Shown here piece after piece: positions 1 through 6,057 of a stretch of DNA of 10,501 bases. The stretch covers positions 4,334 to 14,834 of the forward strand of contig DNGI01000550.1 in the NCBI GenBank assembly GCA_003486645.1, read 5' to 3'. Within the stretch, counting starts at the first letter, position 1; every line of letters starts with the position of its first letter. Source of the DNA: Cyanobacteria bacterium UBA11370. GTDB lineage: Bacteria; Cyanobacteriota; Cyanobacteriia; Cyanobacteriales; Coleofasciculaceae. The notes under the pieces were generated by a model. It was not told the origin of the DNA. It saw only the letters and a program-made list of their open reading frames with translations, and did no database searches. Made by a program: the position numbers and the translations under genes.

Positions 1-214
1 ACGCACCCTACAAGTTGATTTAATGGTGACACTTGCGTAAGTTCTATAATTGTTCATTGTGCAAAACCTATTAGCGGTTAGCTATCAAACTGGCAGTTTG
101 TGCCTGTGAGAAGTATAAAAGCGTTGGTTAACAAACCTTGCCTATCAGCCACTACAAACGCCACTCCTTTGCCTTTTGACCTGAGTGGGATGGGGGGTAG
201 TATAGACCAATTGT
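1..214. other. non-coding stretch, no recognisable gene
   Basis: I find no supportable gene here. Both strands are interrupted by stops. On the minus strand a frame of about 55 codons is open across roughly 80-240, but it resembles no family I know. The sequence at 28-49 (gtgacacttgcgtaagttct) is the kind of motif often seen at cyanobacterial IS ends, but I see no matching partner. Together with the transposase remnant next to it, this stretch is probably decayed mobile-element DNA. Confidence 0.4.
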
Positions 215-376
215 TTATTCTACTACGCTGGAGTCTTTTTTACTTAACCCAGAATCATCGACAAACAAACTGATATCTTGAGCTGTCACGCCAACACAGT
301 TCTGGTGCCCAGGTAACAGGTCTTTGAGCCGTTCCCATTGGTCATCCCGTAAGGCATAGCGACGGTCATGATACCA
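215..376 (-). pseudogene. IS5-family transposase, N-terminal fragment (remnant)
   Basis: The minus strand from 376 reads WYHDRRYALRDDQWERLKDL, continuing LPGHQNCVGVTAQDISLFV. This matches the start of cyanobacterial IS5-type transposases, whose N-terminus typically reads RRYALRDDQWERIKDLLPG, then VG.TAKDNRLFV. Similarity ends at about 260. The frame then runs through DDSGLSKKDSSVVE to a stop at 215-217, so the expected continuation (an AVLYR.R.G.PWRDLP-like stretch) and the whole DDE catalytic core are absent. No ATG or GTG start exists in this frame, and the upstream stop is about 15 codons before the first recognisable residue. It is therefore a dead fragment. The 20-mer at 433-452 upstream could be the terminal repeat of the same element. 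Family assignment rests on remembered consensus. Confidence 0.65.
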
Positions 377-432
377 CTCCTGTTCTCTGACTCAATACAC
401 TAGACTTCTTGATCTTAAGCCTATTGCAGACC

Positions 433-452
433 TAATTGATGACACACCCTAG
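433..452. repeat. 20-bp repeat, copy A (possible IS5-type terminus)
   Basis: taattgatgacacaccctag matches 8363-8382 (taattgataacacgccctag) at 18 of 20 positions in the same orientation. The flanks do not match. Read on the minus strand it begins ctagggtgtgtcatcaatta and lies about 55 bp upstream of the transposase fragment, which is where an IS terminal inverted repeat would sit. The CTAG at the outer edge would fit an IS5-type target. That it is an IS end is inference; the repeat itself is visible. Confidence 0.6.
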
Positions 453-477
453 GCAATTCAGAAGTACGGGAAATGGC

Positions 478-1659
478 TCACTCTGTTTTAGATTCTATGA
501 GGGCGATCGCATCTTCTGGCGATAACTTCCCCTCAACCACTGCTTTAATTCCAGGTAAGTATTCATCCATCATCGTAACGTTAGTATAAACTAAGCGTTT
601 GAGCATGGGGAAATTAAGGGTTGAACCTTCTACATCAATACTGGTTTTGTAGCGAATTTCCCCGTCAATAAAGTCTAATTCAAAATTACCAATAATCATC
701 CCATAATTAGCTCTGGCAATAAATTCTCCTACCGCTCGACGCTTAGGTTTCGGCACTTTGACCGGGCAAATTGAATAAAATACAAATTGCGATTGTTCAA
801 CTCTCGTTTTGGCGTAGCACGTCCAGTTGCCATTGTTTCCTTGAAACGCCATTCGTAACACTGGCTCACCTTTAAGTTTAGTAAAAGGCCAGTCATCTTT
901 AGTAAAGAATTTTACAACGGTATCAAAAATATGAGGGCTAGAATAATCGTTCTGGATATCCTTAATTTGACTAGCATCAGCCAACTGTTCAAAAGCTTTG
1001 ACCATTTCTTCAATAATTGGAGAAATCGTTTCTTCCGTGACTGATGAGAGATTGGTATCAACCCACTCTTCAAATCCCTTAGCGACTTCTTCCAGCGCTT
1101 GAGAAATGGCTTCGGTTCCTATTGAAGAAAGATTAGCGTCAGTCCAATCTTTGAAGAAATTGAAGATGGCATCATTAATTTTTTCACTGTCAATAGTATC
1201 AGCAGTCATGGCTGAGGAACTAAGATAATCCCAGAAAGTACGATAGCCTGTTTCTTGCTGTTTGACCTGTAAAGCTAACCAATTTTCGGTAGATAGTAAG
1301 GGATGATCAGGTTGTTCTTGAGTGAGGTTTTTGAGGTAAGTTGGTACATCCTCAAGGTGGGGGGTGAGGTGTGGGAGTAAATCGGGTTTTAAAGTCGCTG
1401 TAATTTCGATATTAGGTGAGGGCAGGAATTCTCCGGCGGTGAAGGTTCCGCGTAGTTCGGGTTTAAGATTAAATAGGGCTTGAGTGTCGATTTGGTGGTA
1501 GAGTTCGGGGGTGACACAGAAGGTGAGGCGGGACTCGATTAGGGTGTCGTTTTGTTGGGTTAGGGTCAGGGTTTGTGTGTGGATGGTTAGGGGGGTTTGG
1601 GAGGGGGTTTGTAGGGTTAGGTTGGTGTCCAGTTGATAGGTTTTGGTTTGGGCGGTCAT
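478..1659 (-). CDS. YbjN-domain protein with unusual N-terminal extension
   Basis: The C-terminal part (about residues 243-390 of 393) matches the cyanobacterial YbjN-domain family, a fold resembling type III secretion chaperones. Visible marks are IFDTVVKFFTKDDWPF at 244-259, the strand QSQFVFYSICPVKVP at 289-303, a basic KPKRR, EFIARANYGMIIGNFELDF at 312-330 and the tail SPEDAIALIES. The usual cyanobacterial protein is mostly this domain, so about 240 extra N-terminal residues are unusual. Residues 1-150 are rich in Thr, Gln and Leu with no recognised domain. Residues 169-224 contain two imperfect copies of a 29-residue helical unit (period 27, 15 of 29 identical) starting F.xW.D.NLSS. The ATG at 1659 has no clear ribosome binding site. 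The 5' third is nearly free of G on the coding strand. The biochemical role of YbjN proteins is not established; cytoplasmic location is inferred from the lack of a signal peptide. It runs divergently from the oxygenase gene. Confidence 0.85.
   Translation of the reverse strand: MTAQTKTYQLDTNLTLQTPSQTPLTIHTQTLTLTQQNDTLIESRLTFCVTPELYHQIDTQALFNLKPELRGTFTAGEFLPSPNIEITATLKPDLLPHLTPHLEDVPTYLKNLTQEQPDHPLLSTENWLALQVKQQETGYRTFWDYLSSSAMTADTIDSEKINDAIFNFFKDWTDANLSSIGTEAISQALEEVAKGFEEWVDTNLSSVTEETISPIIEEMVKAFEQLADASQIKDIQNDYSSPHIFDTVVKFFTKDDWPFTKLKGEPVLRMAFQGNNGNWTCYAKTRVEQSQFVFYSICPVKVPKPKRRAVGEFIARANYGMIIGNFELDFIDGEIRYKTSIDVEGSTLNFPMLKRLVYTNVTMMDEYLPGIKAVVEGKLSPEDAIALIESKTE
988..1155 (-). repeat. tandem 81-bp coding repeat inside the YbjN-domain gene
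   Basis: Residues 169-197 and 196-224 align without gaps: both carry F-x-x-W-x-D-x-N-L-S-S near the start and E-E-x-x-K-x-F-E at the end, 15 of 29 identical. The units are predicted helical and acidic, so this looks like an internal duplication forming a helical linker between the N-terminal extension and the YbjN domain. Confidence 0.6.
1590..1616 (+). other. potential G-quadruplex in the 5' end of the YbjN-domain gene
   Basis: The plus strand holds four G-runs, GGGGGG-ttt-GGG-a-GGGGG-tttgta-GGG, which meets the usual four-run G-quadruplex rule (loops of 3, 1 and 6). It lies about 45-70 bp inside the gene, on the template strand, within a longer T/G-only tract (about 1500-1650). Whether it folds is unknown. 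Confidence 0.55.
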
Positions 1660-1715
1660 AAATAAACATACTGATATTGTTAAAATTATAATTTAAGGCA
1701 AGCGTTGATTTATTC

Positions 1716-1793
1716 ATGTCCCCTCTAAAGACAATCAAAATAATTAGCGAGTTTGGAGATGAATATATCCACTCTAAATCGATTGGAAATTAG
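1716..1793 (+). CDS. possible 25-codon leader ORF upstream of the oxygenase gene
   Basis: ATG at 1716 opens a 25-residue frame (starts MSPLKTIKIISEFGDEYIH) that ends at TAG 1791-1793. Past the stop the same frame continues without another stop into the oxygenase gene. The peptide has protein-like composition, but there is only a weak, distant AAGG upstream. It may be a leader peptide, the old N-terminus of the oxygenase cut by a nonsense mutation, or chance. Confidence 0.2.
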   Translation: MSPLKTIKIISEFGDEYIHSKSIGN

Positions 1794-1826
1794 CGAGGTG
1801 GACAAGATATATTGAGGATTCAAGTT

Positions 1827-2447
1827 ATGAAAAATGAATTATATTTCTTTGAACTAGAGTCTTTCAACATCACTGAACTTATTGAAACGCTCTCAAGTAC
1901 TGATGCAGTTTCCATTCCTCTACTCCGGGAGGAACCAAGGTTAGCTTTACTCCAAGAAACAAAATTTCTCAGGTTCATCCCAGAACATGGTGTAGTTGGT
2001 AAAGGGGAAAATACAGTTGTCAAAGCCTTCAGTTCTTTCGAGTGTTTCTCACCTAATTCACTTTATCTGAAGCTAGTAGCTGCCTTTCAAACTATGCTAG
2101 ATAAGCAGTTAGCCGGCTTACCTGTCTATCCCTTTAGTTCCCAGCTTTATTTCAATTCGAGGGTACTTCAGTGTTATCAGCCAGGGAAGCTGGGTGTCTC
2201 ACCCCATCGAGATTGGCGTAGTGCTATCAATTTAGTATGTATTTTTAATATTGGTGGAATGGGAGATTTTTATCTATGTAGTGACCGTCAAGGAACTAAT
2301 GCTGTTCAAATCGCCACAAAACCAGGTAATGTCATTTTCTTAAGGGCACCCGGTTTTCTAAGCTCTCAGAATCGCCCCTTCCATTATGTTGCAAACATTC
2401 GATCAATCCGATACTCTTTTAGTTTAAGGCAGAGAATTAGCAGTTAG
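1827..2447 (+). CDS. AlkB-like 2-oxoglutarate/Fe(II)-dependent oxygenase
   Basis: This 206-residue protein shows the facial-triad pattern of 2OG-Fe(II) oxygenases. Numbered from the ATG at 1827, H127-R-D129 sits in GVSPHRDWRSAIN and the distal H186 in RPFHYV. R195 in IRYSFSLRQ is the expected 2OG-binding arginine, and the ending resembles the RISLTFR-type ending of AlkB-like enzymes. PGNVIFLRAP at 166-175 matches the strand that precedes the distal histidine. The first 100 residues are not recognised and probably set substrate choice. The family oxidises carbon next to heteroatoms using O2 and 2-oxoglutarate; the substrate here (nucleic acid, protein or small molecule) cannot be read from the sequence. 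I chose ATG 1827, with GAGG at 1814-1817 ahead of it. A TTG at 1812, with GAGGTGG at 1795-1801 ahead of it, is a real alternative and adds five residues. It is followed closely by a small ORF. Confidence 0.75.
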   Translation: MKNELYFFELESFNITELIETLSSTDAVSIPLLREEPRLALLQETKFLRFIPEHGVVGKGENTVVKAFSSFECFSPNSLYLKLVAAFQTMLDKQLAGLPVYPFSSQLYFNSRVLQCYQPGKLGVSPHRDWRSAINLVCIFNIGGMGDFYLCSDRQGTNAVQIATKPGNVIFLRAPGFLSSQNRPFHYVANIRSIRYSFSLRQRISS

Positions 2448-2456
2448 GTGAATAAT

Positions 2457-2648
2457 ATGCAAAAAGGCCAACCCAAAATCATTCAAACCACTAATGTCGG
2501 TGTTAAGCAAATTAAGACCATTCTTCATTGGTTACACCAAGAGGGTGGCGAAGCTCATTGTTTAGTACGTCATATCTACTACAAAGTCTACAAGAACATT
2601 GCTCTAATTAACTCAATCGATCTGGATCAGTCCTTTCATCCCAGGTAG
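2457..2648 (+). CDS. small hypothetical protein, possibly truncated at its 3' end
   Basis: This 63-residue frame starts at ATG 2457. AGGTGA at 2445-2450 lies 6 nt upstream and overlaps the TAG stop of the oxygenase gene, which is a good coupled start and the main reason to believe the gene. A GTG at 2448 would add three residues. The centre, roughly HCLVRHIYYKVYKNIALINS, reads like the core of a globular protein. The last residues (DLDQSFHPR) run into the 3' end of the convergent immunity gene, with a 41-bp tail-to-tail overlap, and look less protein-like. I do not recognise the family. It may be a complete small partner of the oxygenase or a gene cut when the toxin array arrived. Confidence 0.45.
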   Translation: MQKGQPKIIQTTNVGVKQIKTILHWLHQEGGEAHCLVRHIYYKVYKNIALINSIDLDQSFHPR

Positions 2649-3351
2649 TTGTCCCACCTAATTTGTGAACAAGGTCTGAAACCCAATTGGCAAGTGGCGT
2701 GTCATCAATAAAGAATTCCTCCCCAAAAACTCCTATGTTCAGAATTAGTTGTAATGGATTACCTGCTCTTTGACGAACAGACAACTCACTTGAAGTTTTT
2801 TCTTGATACTTACCTAGCTCTAGGAAGGCTTCATAAATATTCTGAAACATCTGCTTTGGTACGTGGGGCACTTGGGAATGTAGCTCATCAATAAGTGAAG
2901 TATTCTCTCTCAGTTTCCCCACCCTGTCCAAGATACTTTTTGCTTTTGCTAAAGACTCAAAATCATAGAAGTCAGCAACTACTACACATTTAATGGGGAA
3001 ATGTAACGGTTCCCCTTCCCAAGTCTCGTCGTGGGCAAAAGTGCGTATCAGATCAGTATTTTTTACCTCTAACTTAATGGGTTTTGAAAGCTGTAACTTT
3101 ATTTCATATGTATCTGACCATATATCTTCCCAATTGTCACTAGGTGGGTAATCCATCAAATAATCTGTAAGGAAATTGTCTATACTCCACTCCTCAACGG
3201 AAACTTCGGGGCTGCTCAAATCATTGAGCATCTTAGCAACCATTTCTTGGGTTCCTTTATTGATGCGTTGAATTTGTACGCTGGTAGCGAAGAAAGATAA
3301 CTGGTTGATCTTTTCATCGGACGAAACACTCCAAAGTATAAAGTTTTCCAT
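2608..3351 (-). CDS. putative immunity protein for the HNH toxin
   Basis: This 247-residue soluble protein belongs to no family I recognise. It starts 14 bp after the stop of the HNH toxin gene, with a strong ribosome binding site, which is the standard place for a polymorphic-toxin immunity gene. It has no signal peptide or membrane segment, so it should act in the cytoplasm, where it could bind the nuclease tip. It is acidic, especially at residues 45-85 (many D/E/W: VEEWSIDNF, NWEDIWSDTYE), as expected of an inhibitor of a basic nuclease. Two parts can be made out: an N-terminal region with strands (EIKLQLSKPIKLEV) and a helical then strand C-terminal half ending near GEEFFIDDTPLANWV. The immunity function is inferred from position and composition only. 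Confidence 0.75.
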   Translation of the reverse strand: MENFILWSVSSDEKINQLSFFATSVQIQRINKGTQEMVAKMLNDLSSPEVSVEEWSIDNFLTDYLMDYPPSDNWEDIWSDTYEIKLQLSKPIKLEVKNTDLIRTFAHDETWEGEPLHFPIKCVVVADFYDFESLAKAKSILDRVGKLRENTSLIDELHSQVPHVPKQMFQNIYEAFLELGKYQEKTSSELSVRQRAGNPLQLILNIGVFGEEFFIDDTPLANWVSDLVHKLGGTTTWDERTDPDRLS

Positions 3352-3359
3352 ACTATATA

Positions 3360-3366
3360 CCTCTCT
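3360..3366 (-). promoter_or_regulatory. ribosome binding site of the immunity gene
   Basis: The minus strand reads TAAGAGAGG, 8 nt, then ATG at 3351. AGAGAGG is a strong Shine-Dalgarno sequence and begins within the TAA stop of the toxin gene. It fixes the immunity start and suggests translational coupling of toxin and immunity. Confidence 0.75.
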
Positions 3367-5252
3367 TAATCTAGTGGATTATCATTAGGACCACGGAAGT
3401 TTTTTCCTACTTTACGGATGAATACTCCTTGATTTTGGGATTCATTGCATGAACTACACCATATCTCCAAGTGACTGGGATCGTCGTACCAGTTGTTCCT
3501 TTCTTCCTGTGTTATATCGTGACCTCCTCCTTCCTTATTCCAGTTTTCAACAACTGGCTCTGTATGAGCTACTTCTGCCTCTTTCTCTGTAACGAGAGGT
3601 TTATGATTAGGTCCCTTAGCACCTGTATTTTGACAATAGTATAGTTTCTGTCCATTTCGCATCTGCCCAGAATCAGCCTGCGCCAGCACCTGAGCTTTTG
3701 AACGAAATTTTTTCTTGTAAAACTTATCGCGTATGTTAATCCCAGGAAGTATTTCCCACGTTACTGGATCTACATATATAGAACCATGTTTCCCTTCTTG
3801 AGTAGAATAAGATGGTGCTTTGTCCTTATCAAAAGTATATTGATCGCGTGTTCCCGGAATAATATAACAGCCGTAAACATCTGGATTTTCTGTCCATTTT
3901 TTTGTTCTTCTCTGAGCTGTCCGCAGGTTTACTTTCAGGAGATCGGCAAGCTGTTCTGTTGAAAAGCTATTTTTCCCAAATTCTGTCTTTGCCCTGCTGA
4001 GGTCTTCATCCTCATTACCTTCTGCTTTGTCTCCTCCAGTTATTTTACTCCGAGCAATAACATAGTCATAATTCCAAGTTTTGCCTCCATCAATCACCGT
4101 AATTGATTTAAAAATTGGATGGTTTTTCTTTGTCGTTAATGCTACTTCTTGAGCATCTTGTTTTTTGATTTTGCCTTCTTGCCTATGCTGACGATCTGCG
4201 GCATCAATTGCTTTTAGTCCTTCCTGAACTTTGCGGTCATGTTCAGGATCTGCATCTGCTGTATTGTTTCCACCACCCCTACCCAACAAACTCTGACCCT
4301 TCTGAACAATAAAATCCGCCACCTTCCCTATAGCCGTATCAATCGGAGCCTGAATCTTCTTAATTACATTCTTAATCTGCTCACTAATCCCACCCAAACC
4401 AATCAATCGCGCTAAGAAACTAATCACAACCGGAAGCGTCCGCCCCATTGTTTGTTCCACATAATTAACCGCCGCGCCAATATTTCCCGCTGCAATACTG
4501 CCAATTGATGAAAATACCGCTTCACCCAACGCCGCTATCTGATCAGCTCGTTCAATAAAGAACATCACCGTATTATAAATTGCCGTCACCGCTTGAATAA
4601 TTGCCCCCGCCGGATTAAACATTGACAGCAACTTAGTAATCGCAGCGGTAATAATACTGTTCTGTACCCATTCCCGGATACCACCCATTACCGTCTCTTG
4701 AATATTACCGACAAATTCAGTAATTTTCTGCCAAGCTGCACCTAGTCCCTGAGTGACAATCATCATCAGGAAATCAAAAGCTTTCTCCAGCTTCGCTACC
4801 TTTTGTTCACCGATCGCCTTAACTAACATTCCCCGCAGTCGTTGATAGGTTAAACCTAAAACTTGCAGAGCCATGGATACAATTCCTTTCAAATCAAACT
4901 GTGCTGGAAGAGTTAAACCCGCACCCGCCAAAGCCCCAAATAACCAACCCACTAAACCCGTTTTCAGGTGAGTCAAAATATTAGTAGAAAACTGCTGGAA
5001 ACCACCTCGAACTGCACCAACTAAATGACCAATAAATTTCACTGGATCGCTGATAATGGTGTTAAACACACCTCCAGCACGACGGATGATTTCCATTACT
5101 CTGGTTCCACCAGCACCCATCACGCCTTCAAAGACGAATTCCATCACCTTTGTACCAGCGTTGATGGCGAAATTCTTGATCCGCTCAATGGGTTCACCAA
5201 ATACATTTTTAATCTTCTCAAATGCCGAACTAGGACTGAACAAATCACCCAT
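3366..5252 (-). CDS. DUF4157-effector-type toxin with HNH nuclease tip, 5'-truncated
   Basis: This 628-residue protein has three parts. Residues 1-325 are the hydrophobic, Gly/Ala-rich helical middle region found after the DUF4157 domain in eCIS-associated and polymorphic effectors (LTHLKTGLVGWLFGALAGAG at 93-112, FDLKGI at 119-124, FFIERADQI at 231-239). Residues 330-425 are a charged linker with the pre-toxin motif NHPIFKSITVIDGG (377-390). Residues 429-452 look like a helix-turn-helix (FSTEQLADLLKVNLRTAQRR). The tip at about 490-628 is HNH-like: C540 in LYYCQNTG, H563 in VAHTEPV as the likely catalytic histidine, and C599, C602 and N603 in LEIWCSSCNESQ matching the LLC..CN.SK end of HNH nucleases. 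The predicted action is DNA cleavage in a target cell. No DUF4157 domain is present, and the ATG at 5252 has no ribosome binding site. Homologous-looking codons continue upstream to 5333, so the gene is cut at its 5' end. Its immunity gene follows. Confidence 0.85.
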   Translation of the reverse strand: MGDLFSPSSAFEKIKNVFGEPIERIKNFAINAGTKVMEFVFEGVMGAGGTRVMEIIRRAGGVFNTIISDPVKFIGHLVGAVRGGFQQFSTNILTHLKTGLVGWLFGALAGAGLTLPAQFDLKGIVSMALQVLGLTYQRLRGMLVKAIGEQKVAKLEKAFDFLMMIVTQGLGAAWQKITEFVGNIQETVMGGIREWVQNSIITAAITKLLSMFNPAGAIIQAVTAIYNTVMFFIERADQIAALGEAVFSSIGSIAAGNIGAAVNYVEQTMGRTLPVVISFLARLIGLGGISEQIKNVIKKIQAPIDTAIGKVADFIVQKGQSLLGRGGGNNTADADPEHDRKVQEGLKAIDAADRQHRQEGKIKKQDAQEVALTTKKNHPIFKSITVIDGGKTWNYDYVIARSKITGGDKAEGNEDEDLSRAKTEFGKNSFSTEQLADLLKVNLRTAQRRTKKWTENPDVYGCYIIPGTRDQYTFDKDKAPSYSTQEGKHGSIYVDPVTWEILPGINIRDKFYKKKFRSKAQVLAQADSGQMRNGQKLYYCQNTGAKGPNHKPLVTEKEAEVAHTEPVVENWNKEGGGHDITQEERNNWYDDPSHLEIWCSSCNESQNQGVFIRKVGKNFRGPNDNPLD

Positions 5253-5333
5253 ACTCAGAGAGTTCCAAACTCTCTTAAACAGTCCCTTAATCGTTTCCCA
5301 GGTTAAATTAAGTTTAGCAATTTGTTTATTAAG
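5253..5333 (-). pseudogene. 27-codon coding remnant ahead of the HNH toxin ATG
   Basis: In frame with the toxin, 27 sense codons precede ATG 5252, encoding LNKQIAKLNLTWETIKGLFK followed by RVWNSLS. They join smoothly onto MGDLFSPSSAFEKIKNVF. From memory, the LTWE.IKGLF...W.S then D.F.P..AF.KI run is continuous in full-length DUF4157 effectors. There is no ATG, GTG or TTG in these codons, and a TAG at 5334-5336 ends the frame. The gene was therefore probably longer and has lost its 5' part. Translation could still start at 5252. Confidence 0.55.
5257..5275. other. 8-bp perfect hairpin next to the toxin start codon
   Basis: agagagtt-cca-aactctct forms a perfect 8-bp stem with a 3-nt loop and ends 4 nt before the toxin ATG. 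In mRNA it could occlude initiation at 5252. Because it also lies in the coding-like remnant, chance is possible, and there is no T-run to make it a terminator. Confidence 0.4.
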
Positions 5334-5432
5334 CTAAGACGCATTTAAATTAGATATTTTCTGTTCCCCATTCCCCGTTCCCTGTTGCCTTTGCCCAAAT
5401 CTTGATATGCAGTTTAAATGCACAACAGCTTA
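5330..5432. repeat. imperfect inverted-repeat element at the toxin truncation point
   Basis: The reverse complement of 5330-5349 (tttaaatgcgtcttagctta) matches 5413-5432 (tttaaatgcacaacagctta) at 15 of 20 positions: nine matches at the inner end, five mismatches, six at the outer end. The 63 bp between the arms contain a heptamer array. The outer edge at 5330-5336 coincides with the end of coding homology of the HNH toxin. It looks like a small palindromic dispersed element or recombination scar; copy number elsewhere is unknown. I see no gene in the rest of 5433-5543. Confidence 0.55.
5361..5395. repeat. heptamer short tandem repeat (STRR-like)
   Basis: Five 7-bp units in tandem read CTGTTCC CCATTCC CCGTTCC CTGTTGC CTTTGCC, with drift in the last two. 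Heptameric STRRs of the TTCCCC type are a known feature of intergenic DNA in filamentous cyanobacteria. Confidence 0.7.
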
Positions 5433-5543
5433 AACCAGTATCTCCGACTATTTCCCAGAGTGGCTTCCTGGCTTCTGTGATAAAAAATGGTTTCTAACTT
5501 GTCTAGTAACTTTGTTAAATGAGGAATAGATTTCGTCTTTATT

Positions 5544-6035
5544 TTAGCTATATTTTTGAGAGTTCCACTGTTTGACTATCACAACACGAGAAAGTGGCGC
5601 TGACCACAACACGATTTTGTAATGATCTTCGCCGTCTAAACCGTTTGCACTAACGCTATCAAGACTGCCATAAAAAATTCGGACGCGGTAAGTTCCTGGT
5701 TTCACCTTAATTCTGGCGGCACTGGTAAGATCCTCTGTAGCACCACCAATAATGAGCTGACCCGATAAAATATTTATACTGCAATCAGTTACTTGATCCC
5801 ATTCCTGGTAATTTTCCAATGGTTCAGCTTCATTGACCTCAACAACTACTGGCACATCTGTATTACGACGAGTAATTACTCCTATTACTCCATCGGTAAC
5901 GGCAACCATTTGTTGTTCAGCCTGTGGGAGCTGCTTTACCCAGAGTTCAGAGAAATCTGTCCCAGTAGCATTCTCGTCGATGAGGTAAAACTGAAAATAG
6001 TCAGCGAACACTTCAAAGTTAAACTTTTGCATCAT
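5544..6035 (-). CDS. ComJ-like immunity protein for the NucA/NucB nuclease
   Basis: This 163-residue protein resembles Bacillus ComJ, the inhibitor of the nuclease NucA, along most of its length. DYFQFYL (12-18) corresponds to the SYHQFTV stretch of ComJ. Then comes LW at 31-32, DGVIGVITRRNT (48-59) against DGAISFEAQRNT, then a strand-rich core, KPGTYRVRIFYG (112-123) against PKGDYQLTCW, and DHYKIVLWSAP (137-147) at the end. The predicted fold is a beta-sandwich; there is no signal peptide or membrane segment. The start is one of two adjacent ATGs (6035 or 6032), with no clear ribosome binding site and 22 bp after the nuclease stop. The order nuclease then ComJ-like protein fits immunity directly. 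It should bind and block the upstream nuclease in the cytoplasm. The ComJ comparison is from memory, not a search. Confidence 0.82.
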   Translation of the reverse strand: MMQKFNFEVFADYFQFYLIDENATGTDFSELWVKQLPQAEQQMVAVTDGVIGVITRRNTDVPVVVEVNEAEPLENYQEWDQVTDCSINILSGQLIIGGATEDLTSAARIKVKPGTYRVRIFYGSLDSVSANGLDGEDHYKIVLWSAPLSRVVIVKQWNSQKYS

Positions 6036-6057
6036 TGCATTTTACTATTTTTGCTAC

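Noticed and set aside
28..49. IS-end-like motif gtgacacttgcgtaagttct as the partner terminal repeat of the transposase fragment
   Set aside because: It shows no inverted match to the 433-452 sequence, so it cannot be paired as one element.
1683..1694. Perfect palindrome aaattataattt containing TATAAT on the minus strand, as a -10 box for the YbjN-domain gene
   Set aside because: No -35 element at a suitable distance; AT-rich chance match cannot be excluded.
1469..1738. 89-residue minus-strand frame overlapping the start of the YbjN-domain gene
   Set aside because: It is a Pro/Asn/His-rich shadow of the A/C-rich coding strand; the YbjN-domain frame explains the DNA.
1742..1797. 10-bp direct repeat aattagcgag (1742-1751 and 1788-1797) as an operator pair
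   Set aside because: Short, without symmetry, and in AT-rich DNA; too weak to call a binding site.
5025..5337. Two 93-residue plus-strand frames opposite the HNH toxin gene
   Set aside because: They are antisense to a well-supported coding region and resemble no family.
5361..5395. Heptamer array considered as a CRISPR array
   Set aside because: Units are 7 bp with no spacers; it is a simple tandem repeat. No CRISPR repeats or cas genes are seen in the window.
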